Position numbers and translations under genes: made by a program
The notes under the pieces: model-generated
The model's input: only the letters and a program-made list of their open reading frames with translations
Databases searched by the model: none
What the model was told of the DNA's origin: nothing
Part shown: one piece after another, positions 41,155 through 53,400 of the stretch
How the letters are laid out: each line of letters opens with the position of its first letter
Numbering within the stretch: the stretch's first letter is position 1
NCBI GenBank assembly: GCA_947491025.1
Contig: CANLIC010000008.1
Span: forward strand, 90,149-154,148
Length of the DNA: 64,000 nt
Source: Myxococcales bacterium
GTDB taxonomy: Bacteria; Myxococcota_A; UBA9042
Direction of reading: 5' to 3'

Positions 41155-42077
41155 CGCGTCCTCCTGCGCGGATCGACGACGGCCGCGAGCCGCTCCATCG
41201 TCGCCCGAATGTGCTCCCACTGCTCCGCGGGCCCGGGCGCCGTCGCGGCCAGGGTGTCGAGTTCGGCCTGCAGCGAGGCGCGGGCGGCGGCGTCGAATGC
41301 TGCGACGGCGGCGGGGTCGTTGGCGTCGGCCCCCTCCGGCGGCAGCACGGGTCGGCCAACGCGGTATCGAAAGCGCACCGGCAGCGGCAGGTGGGGCCAG
41401 GGGCCGACGGTGAGGCCAAAGGGCAACGAGAGGTGGATGGGCATGACTTCGGCGCGAAAGGCCCGCCGAATGCCGAGCGCCCGCGCCACCTTGGCGCCGC
41501 TGCTGAGCACGACCAGCGTCTGATGGCTGCCACAGTGGGCGATCGGCACGATCGGCACCCCGGCTGAGAGGGCCAGGCGGGCGTACCCGGTGCGGCCGGC
41601 GAAGGTGACGCGGTGGCGCTGCTCGAAGGTCCGCCAGGTGTCGCGGTCGCCGCCCGGATAGACCAACAGGTCGCGGCGATGCTCGGCCAAGATCTTGCGG
41701 CCCATGTCCGGGTTGGCGCGCAGGGCGCCAAAGCGCGCCATGGTGCGGCCGATCGGCCCACCGATGCGGAAGATCATGTCGTGGCCGAGGGCGTGGATGG
41801 GACGGCTGTGGCCGTGGCGGAGGGTCCATGCATAGCCGAGGCCGAAGCTGTCCGGAACCGTCGTGCCGCCCGAGTGGTTGGCGATGAAGAGCGCAGGCGA
41901 GGGCGGCAGACGCTCCCAGCCTTGAAAGTCGACCTCATACGGCCCCCCGGGCTCGAATAGCGGCCCCAGCCAGCGCATCGCCTGCTCGATGATCGCGGGG
42001 TCTATCAAGCTGGGATCTTCGCCCCAGGGCGGCTGTTCACCCTCCCGACGCTCAGGGACCTGGCCGAAAATCGACAT
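41151..42077 (-). CDS. PlsC/MGAT-like lysophospholipid acyltransferase
   Basis: A 308-residue acyltransferase probably bound to the inner membrane face. The block I motif is FIANHSGG (His68), with the acidic partner at Asp76, so the spacing is HX7D rather than the standard HX4D; this, together with YPGGDRDTWR where PlsC has FPEG, places it with the LPLAT/MGAT-like branch. A block for substrate binding precedes it (GRTMARFGALRANPDMGRKIL). The enzyme would transfer a fatty acyl chain to a glycerol- or sterol-like acceptor; the acceptor is unknown. The SRPBCC gene is coupled downstream. The 287-bp spacer upstream (42078-42364) shows no gene or clear promoter. Confidence 0.82.
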   Translation of the reverse strand: MSIFGQVPERREGEQPPWGEDPSLIDPAIIEQAMRWLGPLFEPGGPYEVDFQGWERLPPSPALFIANHSGGTTVPDSFGLGYAWTLRHGHSRPIHALGHDMIFRIGGPIGRTMARFGALRANPDMGRKILAEHRRDLLVYPGGDRDTWRTFEQRHRVTFAGRTGYARLALSAGVPIVPIAHCGSHQTLVVLSSGAKVARALGIRRAFRAEVMPIHLSLPFGLTVGPWPHLPLPVRFRYRVGRPVLPPEGADANDPAAVAAFDAAARASLQAELDTLAATAPGPAEQWEHIRATMERLAAVVDPRRRTR

Positions 42078-42364
42078 CCCCTCGCCTCCCGCCCCGCTGG
42101 CACGCGCTGCGCGCGAACCGCTCTGGCCTCAGCCCCCTCCCAGCGCCCTAGGTGCCCGATCCCGCCGATAGGGGCGTGCGGGCGTGCAGACAGTGCCGCG
42201 ACTGTCGCCCGGCCGTCCAGCGGAAACGCAGACGTCAAAGCTCCCAGTGGCCACCTGTCGCTCGGCGCACCCAGAGACGCGGGCGTCGAACGACCCTCGG
42301 TGCGGCGCGGCCGCGGCGGCCGTGGCTTCGGCATTCTGGGTCATTGGTGTTGCAGAACGGGCCG

Positions 42365-43300
42365 CTAGTCTTGCAGAAAGCGCCCCATCGCTGCCAAGAC
42401 TGGGCGGGGGCGCTCTTGCGGCGGCGCGTGTGCGGTGTCTTCGACGACGTGCAAGGTCGCGTGGCTGCCAAGGCGCTGCCGCAGACGGTCGCCGATCTCC
42501 AGCGGGAAGATCGCGTCGTGGCGGCCCCAGATCAGCAGCGATTGGTGCCGGGCGCAGTCGATGGCCGGCACTTCGCCGCCGAGTCGGGCCAGCAAGTCGT
42601 CGATGAGCGCGCGCTTCTCGGCGCGCTGACCGAGGTAGTGGAACCGATGGACGTCGCGCAAGATGAAGTTCGGCACGGGCGGCGGTCGATGAAAGCCCAC
42701 CGCGATCAAGCGGCGCATGCCGTCGACGTCGCTGGGTAGCAGGAGATCGGCTGGGTGGTCGATGGCGAATCGCTGGTGCAGCCCGGCCAGGTCCTCGGCG
42801 CCGAAAACATCGCCGGGCGTGCCCATCAGCACCAGCCGATCGACGCGCTCGGGCTGCTGCGAGGCCAGCGCCCAGACCACGAGGCCGCCATAGGAGAGGC
42901 CGACGGCGTCGACTCGCCGGCCCACCGGCAGCTGCGCGTCGAGCAGCTCGCGGATGGCGTCGACCTGGCCCTCCAAGCTCGGTGCCCGCGATGCGCCATG
43001 GCTCTGGCCGAAGTGCAGAAGGTCGGGGATGAAAAGCCGGTGGCTGCGCGCCAGGGTCGGCGCGATGGCGAACCACTGCCAGAGCGCGTCGGCGCCGAAA
43101 CCGCCCATCAGCAGCAGCGGCCGTCCGACGCCACCCGTCCAATAGGCAAGCTGCCCACCCTCGGCGAGCGGGTGGATGCGCTGTTCCAGGCCGGCGCGAG
43201 CCATGCGCCGTCGCAAGGCCCCGTCGCGGAGCTGGGCCGGACCAAAAGCGGCGAGGCGCTCGGCGCTTGTGCGACGGGGCTGGGGCTCGACGTTCAGCAT
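42365..43300 (-). CDS. Alpha/beta hydrolase
   Basis: A 311-residue cytoplasmic hydrolase starting at ATG 43300 behind GAGGAG. The fold markers are complete: oxyanion region LLLMGGFGAD (62-71), nucleophile elbow GLSYGG with Ser136, the acid in LLIWGRHDAIFP, and the catalytic His in DTAHAPPQ near the end. The lid region is helical (residues ~160-230). Related enzymes include ester hydrolases and haloalkane or epoxide hydrolases; nothing seen fixes the substrate. It lies alone on the minus strand between the acyltransferase and glmS. Confidence 0.87.
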   Translation of the reverse strand: MLNVEPQPRRTSAERLAAFGPAQLRDGALRRRMARAGLEQRIHPLAEGGQLAYWTGGVGRPLLLMGGFGADALWQWFAIAPTLARSHRLFIPDLLHFGQSHGASRAPSLEGQVDAIRELLDAQLPVGRRVDAVGLSYGGLVVWALASQQPERVDRLVLMGTPGDVFGAEDLAGLHQRFAIDHPADLLLPSDVDGMRRLIAVGFHRPPPVPNFILRDVHRFHYLGQRAEKRALIDDLLARLGGEVPAIDCARHQSLLIWGRHDAIFPLEIGDRLRQRLGSHATLHVVEDTAHAPPQERPRPVLAAMGRFLQD

Positions 43301-43521
43301 GGCTCCTCGCGCGGGGACGCGGCTGCGCCGTCGACCGCGAAGCTGCCCGGCAGGTCGGGCCCGGCGGGCGCCGAGCCAGGGTATCGCTCGGCGTGGCTTC
43401 GGCCAGGAATTCGCTGTGAAGCGGGGTTCACGAGGCGCTGCGGGCTTGCGGCTCGGGAGCGCACCCGAAAGTCTCGGACGGGCCCAATCGCCGGAGGCGG
43501 CGGCAGCGCCGGGCGCTCGGC

Positions 43522-45387
<1,866 letters not shown>

Positions 45388-45702
45388 TCCGCTTCCTCCG
45401 ACGCGCTTCTGACAGGCGCGCGATGCCGTGGGTTGCCAGGTGGGGGGCCGGCGATCAACCGCAGCGAGGGCGCCGACCTTGGCGATTGGGGCGCGCTCCC
45501 GGGCGCAGCCCCGTTTCGCCACGCCCCCGCGGCATCGCGAGGCGCGACAACGCGGCTGGCGTCGCCGGCGCGCGGGGCAGAATGGCAGAGCCGGCCGCTG
45601 GCGCAAGCTGGCGCCTTGTGGCGTGGCCTGCGGCAACGTGAAGGGGCCGCTCAGGGGCCCGAAGGGCGGCCTCTCGCTGGGAACTGACGCGTGATCGTCG
45701 CA
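45388..45702. other. 315-bp spacer between glmU and glmS with a GC hairpin
   Basis: No gene is seen. GGCCGC (45645-45650) can pair with GCGGCC (45666-45671) around a 15-nt loop just after the glmU stop, a possible terminator or pause site, but no T-run follows. The segment before glmS does not show the conserved core expected of a glmS ribozyme. No clear promoter for glmS was found. Confidence 0.4.
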
Positions 45703-47148
45703 TCATCCGCCCTGGCTTCCCTGGACGCCGCTGGCCGCCTTTTCGGCCTGCTTGGCCGCCTTGCGCGCCACCCAACCCTCGATGTTCTGCTGGGGCGCCC
45801 GCGACACAGCCAGCGCGCCCGCCGGCACGTCGCGCGTCACCGTGGTGCCGGCGCCGACGTAGGCGCCATCGCCGAGCGTCACCGGCGCGACGAGCTGGGT
45901 ATCGGAGCCGATGAAGACGCCGGCGCCGAGCACGGTCTTGAACTTGTTCTTGCCGTCGTAGTTGCAGGTGATGGTGCCTGCGCCGATGTTGCTGCCGGCC
46001 CCGATGTCCGCGTCGCCGATGTAGGACAGGTGGCTGGCCTTGGCGCCGGCGCCGAACTTGGCCTTCTTGGTCTCGACGAAGTTGCCGACCTTGACCTTGG
46101 GTCCAAGCTCACTGCCCGGGCGCAAGTGGGCGCAGGGGCCGACGCTGGCGCCGGGGCCGATGCTGGATTCGCTGGCGATCACGTAGGGCAGCAGGTGAGC
46201 TCCCGCCTCGACCTTGCAGTCGCGCAGCACGCAGCCGCGTTCGATGACGACGTCCTCGCCGACGACGGTCTGGCCGCGCAGCTCGACGCCAGCGCCGAGG
46301 GTGGTGTCGCGGCCGAGCTGCACCGTCGACTCGACCCAACAATCGGCCACGCGCTCGACGCTGACGCCCTCGGCCATCCAGCGGTGCAGGATCCGCAACC
46401 GCAAGATCTCACTCGCGTCCGCCACCTCGGAGCGGCTGTTACAGCCCAAGATCTCCTGCCAATCGGCGGCGCGCGACACCACGGCGCGCAGCCCGTCGAC
46501 GCGGGCGATGGCCGGCAGGTCGGTCAGGTAGAGCTCGCGCTGGGCGTTGTCGTCGGAGAGCCGCGACAGGGCGTTGGCCAAGAAAGCAGCGTCGACGCAG
46601 ACCATGCCAGCGTTGACCAGGCGCACTGCGCGCGTCGCCGCGTCAGCGTCCTTGTGCTCGATGATGCGGGCGATGGTCTGGCCGTCGGCGTCGAGGACCA
46701 CCCGGCCGTAGCCCGTCGCGTCAGGCACCTCGGCCGCCAGCAGCGACATCGCCGCCTGCCCGCGCGCAGCGCAGAGGTCGAGCAACGTCTGCAGGCGTAG
46801 CAGCGGCGCGTCGCCATAGAGCACGACCACCTCGTCGACGTCCTGCAGGTGTGGCAGCGCGAACTGCATGGCGTGGCCCGTGCCGCGCGGATCGACCTGC
46901 TCCACCGCCACGCGCGCCCGCCCTCCCGCCGTCGCTTGCAGGTAGGCCTCAACCGCGTGGCGCTCATGGCCGGTGACCACGACGACGCGGCTGGCGCCGA
47001 GGGCGGCGTCCTCGGCGAGGCGCAGGACGTGCCCGAGCATCGCTTCGCCCAGGACCTCGTGCAGGACCTTGGGTTTGTTGGACTTCATCCGCGTGCCTTT
47101 GCCGGCGGCGAGGATGACGACGGCTCGACGTGGCTGGGTGGCGGTCAT
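45703..47148 (-). CDS. glmU: GlmU, bifunctional GlcN-1-P acetyltransferase / GlcNAc-1-P uridyltransferase
   Basis: A 481-residue cytoplasmic enzyme that makes UDP-GlcNAc. The start is ATG 47148, preceded by TGGAG; the in-frame extension upstream is low-complexity. The uridyltransferase domain begins VVILAAGKGTRMKS (Gly-rich loop) with VLYGDAPLL and VPDATGYGRVV. The C-terminal half is a left-handed beta-helix with hexapeptide repeats; catalytic features NFVETKKAKFGAGAKASHLSYIGDADIG and NYDGKNKFKT match known GlmU. The length is normal apart from a ~25-residue Ala/Lys/Gln tail. Its product feeds peptidoglycan, lipid A and the UDP-GlcNAc epimerase/dehydrogenase route seen elsewhere in the window. 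Confidence 0.98.
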   Translation of the reverse strand: MTATQPRRAVVILAAGKGTRMKSNKPKVLHEVLGEAMLGHVLRLAEDAALGASRVVVVTGHERHAVEAYLQATAGGRARVAVEQVDPRGTGHAMQFALPHLQDVDEVVVLYGDAPLLRLQTLLDLCAARGQAAMSLLAAEVPDATGYGRVVLDADGQTIARIIEHKDADAATRAVRLVNAGMVCVDAAFLANALSRLSDDNAQRELYLTDLPAIARVDGLRAVVSRAADWQEILGCNSRSEVADASEILRLRILHRWMAEGVSVERVADCWVESTVQLGRDTTLGAGVELRGQTVVGEDVVIERGCVLRDCKVEAGAHLLPYVIASESSIGPGASVGPCAHLRPGSELGPKVKVGNFVETKKAKFGAGAKASHLSYIGDADIGAGSNIGAGTITCNYDGKNKFKTVLGAGVFIGSDTQLVAPVTLGDGAYVGAGTTVTRDVPAGALAVSRAPQQNIEGWVARKAAKQAEKAASGVQGSQGG

Positions 47149-47634
47149 TGGGCTCCAGGTGGGTGCGGGTAGTGGCGCGGGCCCCCTCGGCGGCGGCGCG
47201 CGCGGAGGGTGGCAGAGTCGGAAGGGAGTGCAAACTTCACGCACGGCGGCCCCAGGCAGCAAGCGACGGTTCGACAGGGCCGCGGTGGGCCTATTCAGCC
47301 ATCGGCGCGAGCGGCGGCGGCAGGGGCGGGGCAGCAGCCACGACGGCGGCAGTGGCCCTCGCCGCGCGCAGGGGCGCCGGCCGCTTCGACCGTCGGTGAC
47401 GGGCAGCCAAATGGCGCGCCCGGGGATGAGTTGACGACGCGGCACCGGTCCGGCGACCCTCGCCGTGGGGCCGCGCAGGTGCCCCGACGAGTCACGCAAG
47501 GGCCCTAGGAACTCGCGCGAGGAAGCCAGCGTCTGTAGGGGCGGGCGGGCTTCCGGACCTGCAGGGTGGCCCTCTTTCTCGGCGACAGACTGCGCCAGCC
47601 CTTCCGGCGCGACCCGCGGCGGCTTGGAGGTTCG
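47149..47634. other. 486-bp divergent spacer between glmU and the DUF1801/YdeI gene
   Basis: Both flanking genes read outward. I find no gene, tRNA-like cloverleaf or repeat. A weak -35-like TTGCAC on the minus strand near 47240 lacks a good -10. GGAGG at 47626-47630 is the ribosome site of the downstream gene. Confidence 0.45.
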
Positions 47635-48561
47635 ATGGCCAGCGCCACCCGCGAGGACACCTTGGCCGGCCCCGGCGCCATCGACATCGCCATCGAGGCC
47701 GCGCCCCTGGCGGCCCGTGAGCGCCTGCGCCTGCTGCGCGAGCTCATCGCGGCGGAAGTGCCCAAGGCTACCGAGCGCATCGCGTACGGCCTGCCGACGT
47801 GGCATCAAGGCGAGAACCTTGTCCACATCGGCGGATTCGCCGGCCACGTCGGCCTCTACCCCGGACCTGAGGCGATTGCGGCGTTCGCTGGCGAGCTGAC
47901 GGGCCTGCGGACCAGCAAGGGCGCCATCCAGTTGCCCCACGATCAGCCGCTGCCGCTCGAGCTGGTCCGGCGCATCGTGCGCGCGCGCCTCGCCGCTGTG
48001 GCGTCGAAGCCGCCCAAAGCCAAGCGGGTTGGCGGCGCCGATGTGGCGACGAGGGACGGGTCCAAGGCGCCAACCTGGCGCGATCCCGGGCCCGTCCGGT
48101 TTACGGCGACGCTGCAGCGGGCGATGACGACCGGCGCTGCCTGCTTCGTGCTGTTTCCAGAGGACCTCAAGGCCACCTTCGGCCGGGGCAACCTGGTGCC
48201 GGTGTCCACGCTCTGGGATGGTCGCGTGAGCTATCGCGGCTCGCTCGCGATGATGGGCGGCCCCACGGCGATGCTGCTCTGCCGCACCGACGTGGTGACG
48301 GCCCTCGGCAAGGGACCAGGCGACAGCGTGGACGTCGAGGTGCGGCTCGACCTGACGCCGCGGCCCATCGACGTCCCAGCCGCGCTGCAGGCAGCGCTAG
48401 ACGCCTCGCCCGAGGCGGCTGCCGGCTGGGCCTCGCTGTCCGCCTCGTGCAAGCGCGAATACGCGGACCACATCGCGGACGCCAAGCGCGATGCGACCCG
48501 CGAGGCACGGCTGGCTAAGGTGCTGCCGCTCATCGCGGTGGGGCGCAAGTTGAAGCCTTGA
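47635..48561 (+). CDS. Fused DUF1801 / DUF1905-YdeI family protein
   Basis: A 308-residue protein from ATG 47635, with GGAGG four bases upstream; the frame is open from 47566 but that start lacks a ribosome site. Residues ~1-115 match DUF1801 (frataxin-like fold): AERIAYGLPTWHQGENLVHIGGF, HVGLYPGPEA, TSKGAIQLPHDQPLP. Residues ~140-240 match DUF1905 (RFTATLQRA, then a VSTLWDGRVSYRGSL type stretch), and the end (SPEAAAGWASLSASCKREYADHI) is the YdeI/OmpD-associated helical domain. All three are small domains of unknown function often found separately or fused; no activity can be assigned. It stands alone. Confidence 0.83.
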   Translation: MASATREDTLAGPGAIDIAIEAAPLAARERLRLLRELIAAEVPKATERIAYGLPTWHQGENLVHIGGFAGHVGLYPGPEAIAAFAGELTGLRTSKGAIQLPHDQPLPLELVRRIVRARLAAVASKPPKAKRVGGADVATRDGSKAPTWRDPGPVRFTATLQRAMTTGAACFVLFPEDLKATFGRGNLVPVSTLWDGRVSYRGSLAMMGGPTAMLLCRTDVVTALGKGPGDSVDVEVRLDLTPRPIDVPAALQAALDASPEAAAGWASLSASCKREYADHIADAKRDATREARLAKVLPLIAVGRKLKP

Positions 48562-48624
48562 CTCGCCTGGGGCGATCCAAGGGCGCCGCAGGGTTCGGCA
48601 AGCCGCACGGCCAGTTGAAGGGAT

Positions 48625-48652
48625 TTGACAGCTTTCCGCAGCCGCGTAGCCT
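48625..48652 (+). promoter_or_regulatory. Sigma-70-type promoter for the NCS1 transporter
   Basis: TTGACA (48625-48630) and TAGCCT (48647-48652) with a 16-nt spacer, in the 205-bp gap before the transporter. The leader to ATG 48767 would be about 108 nt. Confidence 0.5.
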
Positions 48653-48766
48653 CCTGTTCACGGTCGGTCAGCAGCCCGCCGTCGATCCGGACCCATCGCG
48701 CCATTCGGCCATGCCGGGCGGCGAAGTGCGCGAGCCCAATCTGGGCGCAGCGAAGAGGACGCCTCG

Positions 48767-50314
48767 ATGCACGACCCCCACGCCCTGCGCGATGCGCTCG
48801 CCGGCCTCCCCGAAGACATCCACGGCTCGCCGCTGCTCAGCGCCGACCTGGCGCCCGTCCCCGCGGCCAAGCGCGTGTGGACGACCTACAACTACGCCGC
48901 GCTGTGGATCTCCATGGCGCACTGCATCCCTACCTACACCCTGGCGGGCGGCCTCATCGCCAGCGGCATGAACTGGTGGCAGGCGCTGCTGACCATCGGC
49001 CTCGGCAACCTCATCGTCCTCGTGCCAATCCTGCTCAACGCCCACCCAGGCACCAAGTACGGCATCCCCTTCCCGGTGCTGGCGCGGGCCTCGTTTGGCA
49101 CGGCCGGCGCCAACCTGCCGGCCATCTTGCGCGCCTTGGTCGCGTGCGGCTGGTTCGGCATCAACACCTACATCGGCGGCGAGGCGATCAAGACCTTCAT
49201 CGTCACCTTCTGGCCCGAATACGCCAGCCTCGGCGGCGGCATGGCCATCGCCGGCCTCAGCTTGCCGAGCGTGCTGACGTTCCTGCTGTTTTGGGGCATG
49301 AACGTCTTCATCATCTACCGGGGCATGAACGCCGTCCGCGTCTTTGAAAACTGGGCGGCTCCGATCGTCCTCATCCTGGCGGCCGCGCTGCTGTGGTGGG
49401 TGGTCGATCGCGCCAACGGCGTCGGTCCGCTCTTTGACCAGCCCTCGAAGTTCAAAGACCTCAGCGCCTTCTGGCCGGTCTTTGTGCCGTCGCTGACCGC
49501 CATGGTCGGCTTCTGGGCGACGCTCTCGCTCAACATCCCCGACTTCACACGCTACGGGCGGGGACAGCGCGAGCAGATGCTCGGCCAGACGCTGGGCTTG
49601 CCGACGACCATGCTCGCCTTCTCGACCATGGCGGTGGTCATCACCTCGGCGTCGCAGGCGGTACTGCCGGGCGCGAGCCTGTCGGAGCTCTGGCAGCCAG
49701 AGTTCCTGCTCGGCCAGATGACCTCAAGCACGCCGCCGAAGGGCCTCACGGCACCGCTCATCGAGTCGGGGCTGACGCGCGCCGTGGTCGCCGTCGTGGC
49801 GGTGTTCGGCATCGTGATCGCGACCCTCTCGGTCAACATCGCCGCCAACGTCGTGAGCCCAGCCAACGACTTTGCAAACCTCGCGCCGCGCAAGATCAGC
49901 TTCCAGACCGGCGGCCTCATCACCGGCCTGCTCGGCATCGCCTGCATGCCCTGGAAGCTGATGCAGGACCCGGCGACCTACCTCAGCGGCTGGCTCGGAG
50001 GCGTCTCGGCGCTGCTCGGCCCGGTCGCCGGCGTGATGATCGCGGACTACTTCCTGCTGCGGAAGACCGAGCTCGACGTGGCCGAGCTCTACCGACCGGA
50101 GGGCCGCTTCGCCGGCGTCAAGCCGCTGGCGCTGGTCGCACTCGGCGTCGGCCTGCTGCCCAACTTGCCGGGCTTCGCCAAGGGGATTCACCTGCGCAGC
50201 GGCCCGCCGGACGTGTTCGACGACCTCTACGTTTACGCCTGGTTCACCGGCACGCTGCTCGCCGGAGCGGTCTATTACCTCGGCGGCCGCGGCAAGGTGA
50301 ACCCCGGCAGCTAG
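48767..50314 (+). CDS. NCS1-family nucleobase/allantoin/hydantoin:cation symporter
   Basis: A 515-residue inner-membrane transporter with about twelve hydrophobic helices. NCS1 markers are TTYNYAALWISMAHCIPTYTLA in helix 1, GTKYGIPFPVLARASFGTAGANLPA (helix 3 region), NIPDFTRYGRGQREQMLGQTLGLP (helix 6-7 loop) and SVNIAANVVSPANDFANLAP (helix 8-9). The family imports uracil, cytosine, allantoin, thiamine or hydantoins with Na+ or H+. No catabolic gene sits next to it, so the substrate is not shown. The C-terminal segment YFLLRKTELDVAELY is typical of the uracil/allantoin branch. Confidence 0.92.
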   Translation: MHDPHALRDALAGLPEDIHGSPLLSADLAPVPAAKRVWTTYNYAALWISMAHCIPTYTLAGGLIASGMNWWQALLTIGLGNLIVLVPILLNAHPGTKYGIPFPVLARASFGTAGANLPAILRALVACGWFGINTYIGGEAIKTFIVTFWPEYASLGGGMAIAGLSLPSVLTFLLFWGMNVFIIYRGMNAVRVFENWAAPIVLILAAALLWWVVDRANGVGPLFDQPSKFKDLSAFWPVFVPSLTAMVGFWATLSLNIPDFTRYGRGQREQMLGQTLGLPTTMLAFSTMAVVITSASQAVLPGASLSELWQPEFLLGQMTSSTPPKGLTAPLIESGLTRAVVAVVAVFGIVIATLSVNIAANVVSPANDFANLAPRKISFQTGGLITGLLGIACMPWKLMQDPATYLSGWLGGVSALLGPVAGVMIADYFLLRKTELDVAELYRPEGRFAGVKPLALVALGVGLLPNLPGFAKGIHLRSGPPDVFDDLYVYAWFTGTLLAGAVYYLGGRGKVNPGS

Positions 50315-50482
50315 TGCAGAGCTCTCGGGCACATCTGCGCGCCCTGTCGCAACGCAAGCGGCCTCGGAGCTTGAGCGGCGCCGCGCCACGGCGACCCATC
50401 GGTGGCGAGCGCTGAGGCAGGACCCATCAGCTCAACCGCCGTCCGCAGTGGCGGCCTCGGCACAAGCGAAGAGCGCGGTCGC

Positions 50483-53400
50483 CTAGGCCGGTGCCCCGCG
50501 CGGCGCTGGGCGGCGAATTCCGGTGCGAGACGGCGGCGGTGGCGCTGGCGGCGGGGCCATCACGGGCGCCTCGACGGAGCTGCTGGCGAGGCCCTTGCTG
50601 GACGTCTTGCGCACGCTGGCCGCGGCCTTGGCACCGGCGGTGGCGTTGGCCTTGGTGGTCGCGGCGGCCTCATTGGGAGCCGCGGCCGAACGCGCCTTGC
50701 CGGTCGATTTGGCCGCCGTTTTGCCTGTCGACTTGCCCGCGGCTTTGGCCGCTGTCTTGACGGCGGGGTCCGCTGAGGCTCGCGTCGAAGCCGCGGTCTT
50801 GTTGGCTGGCTTGGCCGCCCGTGCGCCCTTCTTGCCCTTGACCGGCTTGCCGTAGTCGGCCATGCGCTGGACGGCCCACACCAACTCGACGTCGTCGCCG
50901 TCCATGCCGCGGGGCAGGCTGGCGTTGACGGCACCGTCGGTGAGGTAGAGCCCGAAGGGGCCCTTCATCACGCGCATCTCCAAGCCGGTGGCGGGGTGCG
51001 TTCCGACCAGTTTGCCAGCCCGCTCTTCGGCGGCTTTGGCGATCCACTTGGCGGCGGTCTCCGCGTCGAGGTTGTCGGGATCTTCGTCCTTGAGGTTGCA
51101 GTGGGCCTTGCCATCGGTGACGTAGAGGCCATAGCGCCCCTGCCAGAGCGAGATCATCGCGCCGTCGGAGGCCCGAACGCCGATCTCGCGCAACATCTCG
51201 CGCCCGCCTGGCGCCCTCGGTTTGTCCCAGTGCGCGGCGGCCTGCTCCAGCGTGACATCGACGGCGAATGTGCCGAGCGGCAGGGAGCGCGACTCGGCAC
51301 CGACCTTGAGGTAGTCGCCGTAGCGGCCGACGTGGGCCTCGATCGCCTGCTCGGTGCGCGGGTGCTTGCCGAGTGCGCGCGGCAGCGTGAGCTGCTGCAG
51401 GGCGCGTGCGATGTCGAGCGTCTCGGGTGCCATGCCCTTCGAGAGGCTGACGATTTTGGGCTTGTCGTCGTCGCCCCGCTTGAGACCGAGCTGCAGATAG
51501 AAGCCATAGCGACCGTTGCGGAGGAAGACCGGCGTACCATCTTCGGCGTGGCCGAGCGGCGCGTCGCCGCGCTCCTTGGCCTCGAAGAGCTCGATCGCCC
51601 GGGCGACGGTCAGCTCGTCGGGCGCCTGCTCCTCGGGCACGGTGGCGGTGCGTTCACCGCAGCGGGCGAAGGTGCCGAAGCGGCCGATGCGCACCTCGAC
51701 CTTGTCACCGCCGTGCTCGCCAATGGTGAGTCCGCTGGCGACCGCGGGATCGATGCGGTCGCGCACTTGACTGAGCAGGTGGGTCAAGCCCAGGACGTGG
51801 CCACTGCCGGCATCGAACCCGTCGCGGTAGAAGCTGCGCAGGTAACGGGCGCAGTCCTCCTCGCCACGGGCGATCGCGTCGAGTTGCGCTTCCATCTGGG
51901 CGGTGAAGGCATAGTCGACGAGCTGCGGCATGTTGCGCTCGAGCAGATCGGTCACGATCATTCCCATGAACGTCGGCACCAGCGCATTGCCACGGCGGAA
52001 CGCATAGCCGCGGTCGAGCAGGCCCTGCAAAATCGCGGCGTAGGTGCTGGGGCGGCCGATGCCCTTCTCCTCGAGGGCGCGAACCAGGCTCGCGTCGTTC
52101 AGGCGGGCGGGCGGCCTGGTCTGGTGTTCGCGGGCCTGGAGCGGGTCGTCGCCGTGCCATTGCAGCGCCTGGCCCTTCTCCATCGCGGGCAGGCGCCCGG
52201 CGTCCGACTCGTCGTCCGCCTCGCCGAATGCCGCCAGGAAGCCGTCGAAGCGCACAATACGGCCGTTGGCGCGCAGGGTCGCCGTGGGGCCGCGCGTCGG
52301 GGTCAAGGCCACGTCGACCGTGGTCTGCTCCAACTGCGCGTCGGCCATCTGGCAGGCCAAGGTGCGCCGCCAGATGAGCTCGTAGAGCTTTCGCTCGGGA
52401 TCGCTCAGGTCGCGCCCGAGCTCTTCGGGCGTCAGGAAGCGCTCGCCCGCGGGCCGAATCGCTTCGTGGGCTTCTTGGGCGCCGGCGCTGCGGGTCTCGT
52501 AGACACGCGTCGCCTCGGCCAATCGACGTTCGCCAAAGCGCTCGCGCACCGCCGCCTGGGTGGCCGCCACCGCCTCGTCGGCCATGCGGGTGCTGTCGGT
52601 ACGCATGTAGCTGATGAGGCCCTTCTCGTAGAGCCCTTGCGCCACGCGCATCGTCTGCTGCGCCGACATCTTGAGCCGACGGTTGGCCTCTTGCTGCAGC
52701 GTCGAGGTGGTGAACGGCGGCGCTGGCTTGCGCGTCAGCGGCTTGACCTCGAGCTCTGCCACACGCAGTGCCGCGCCTCGCATCGCCTCAGCCAGGGCGG
52801 CGGCCTTGGCGCCGTCCAGCAACAGGCCCTCGTCGCCCTTGCGGATGCCGGTGGTGGCGTCAAAGTCGCGCCCCGAGACCACGCGCTGGTCGCCAACGCG
52901 CCACAGGATCGCCTGGAACGACTCGCTGCCGACCGAGAGCTGGGCCAGGAGGTCCCAGTAGGCGCTCGAGCGGAAGGCGATGCGCTCGCGCTCGCGACTG
53001 ACCAGCAGCCGCAGCGCCACCGACTGCACACGCCCGGCGGAGAGGCCCGGCTTGATCTTGCGCCACAGCACCTCGCTGACATCCCAGCCGTAGAGGCGGT
53101 CGATGATGCGGCGGGTGCGCTGGGCATTCACCAGGTCCATGTCTAGCGGGCGCGGGTTCTCGAGGGCAGCCTGAATGGCGCGCTTCGTGATCTCGTGGAA
53201 CACCAGGCGACGGACCTCGACCTTGGGCTTGAGCTCCTCGAGCAAGTGCCAGCTGATCGACTCCCCTTCGCGGTCATCGTCCGTCGCGAGGTAGAGCGTG
53301 TCGACCCCGCGCAGCGCCCGCTTGAGCTCGTCGATCTGCCGCTTCTTCTGCGGCGGGACGCGGTAGACCTCTTCCAAGGGCGCGAAACCGTTGTCGACGT

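Noticed and set aside
45388..45702. glmS ribozyme upstream of glmS
   Set aside because: I could not find the conserved ribozyme core; such elements are mainly known from Gram-positive bacteria.
50996..53146. A 716-codon plus-strand frame antisense to topA
   Set aside because: It is a shadow of topA, whose catalytic motifs are all present on the minus strand.
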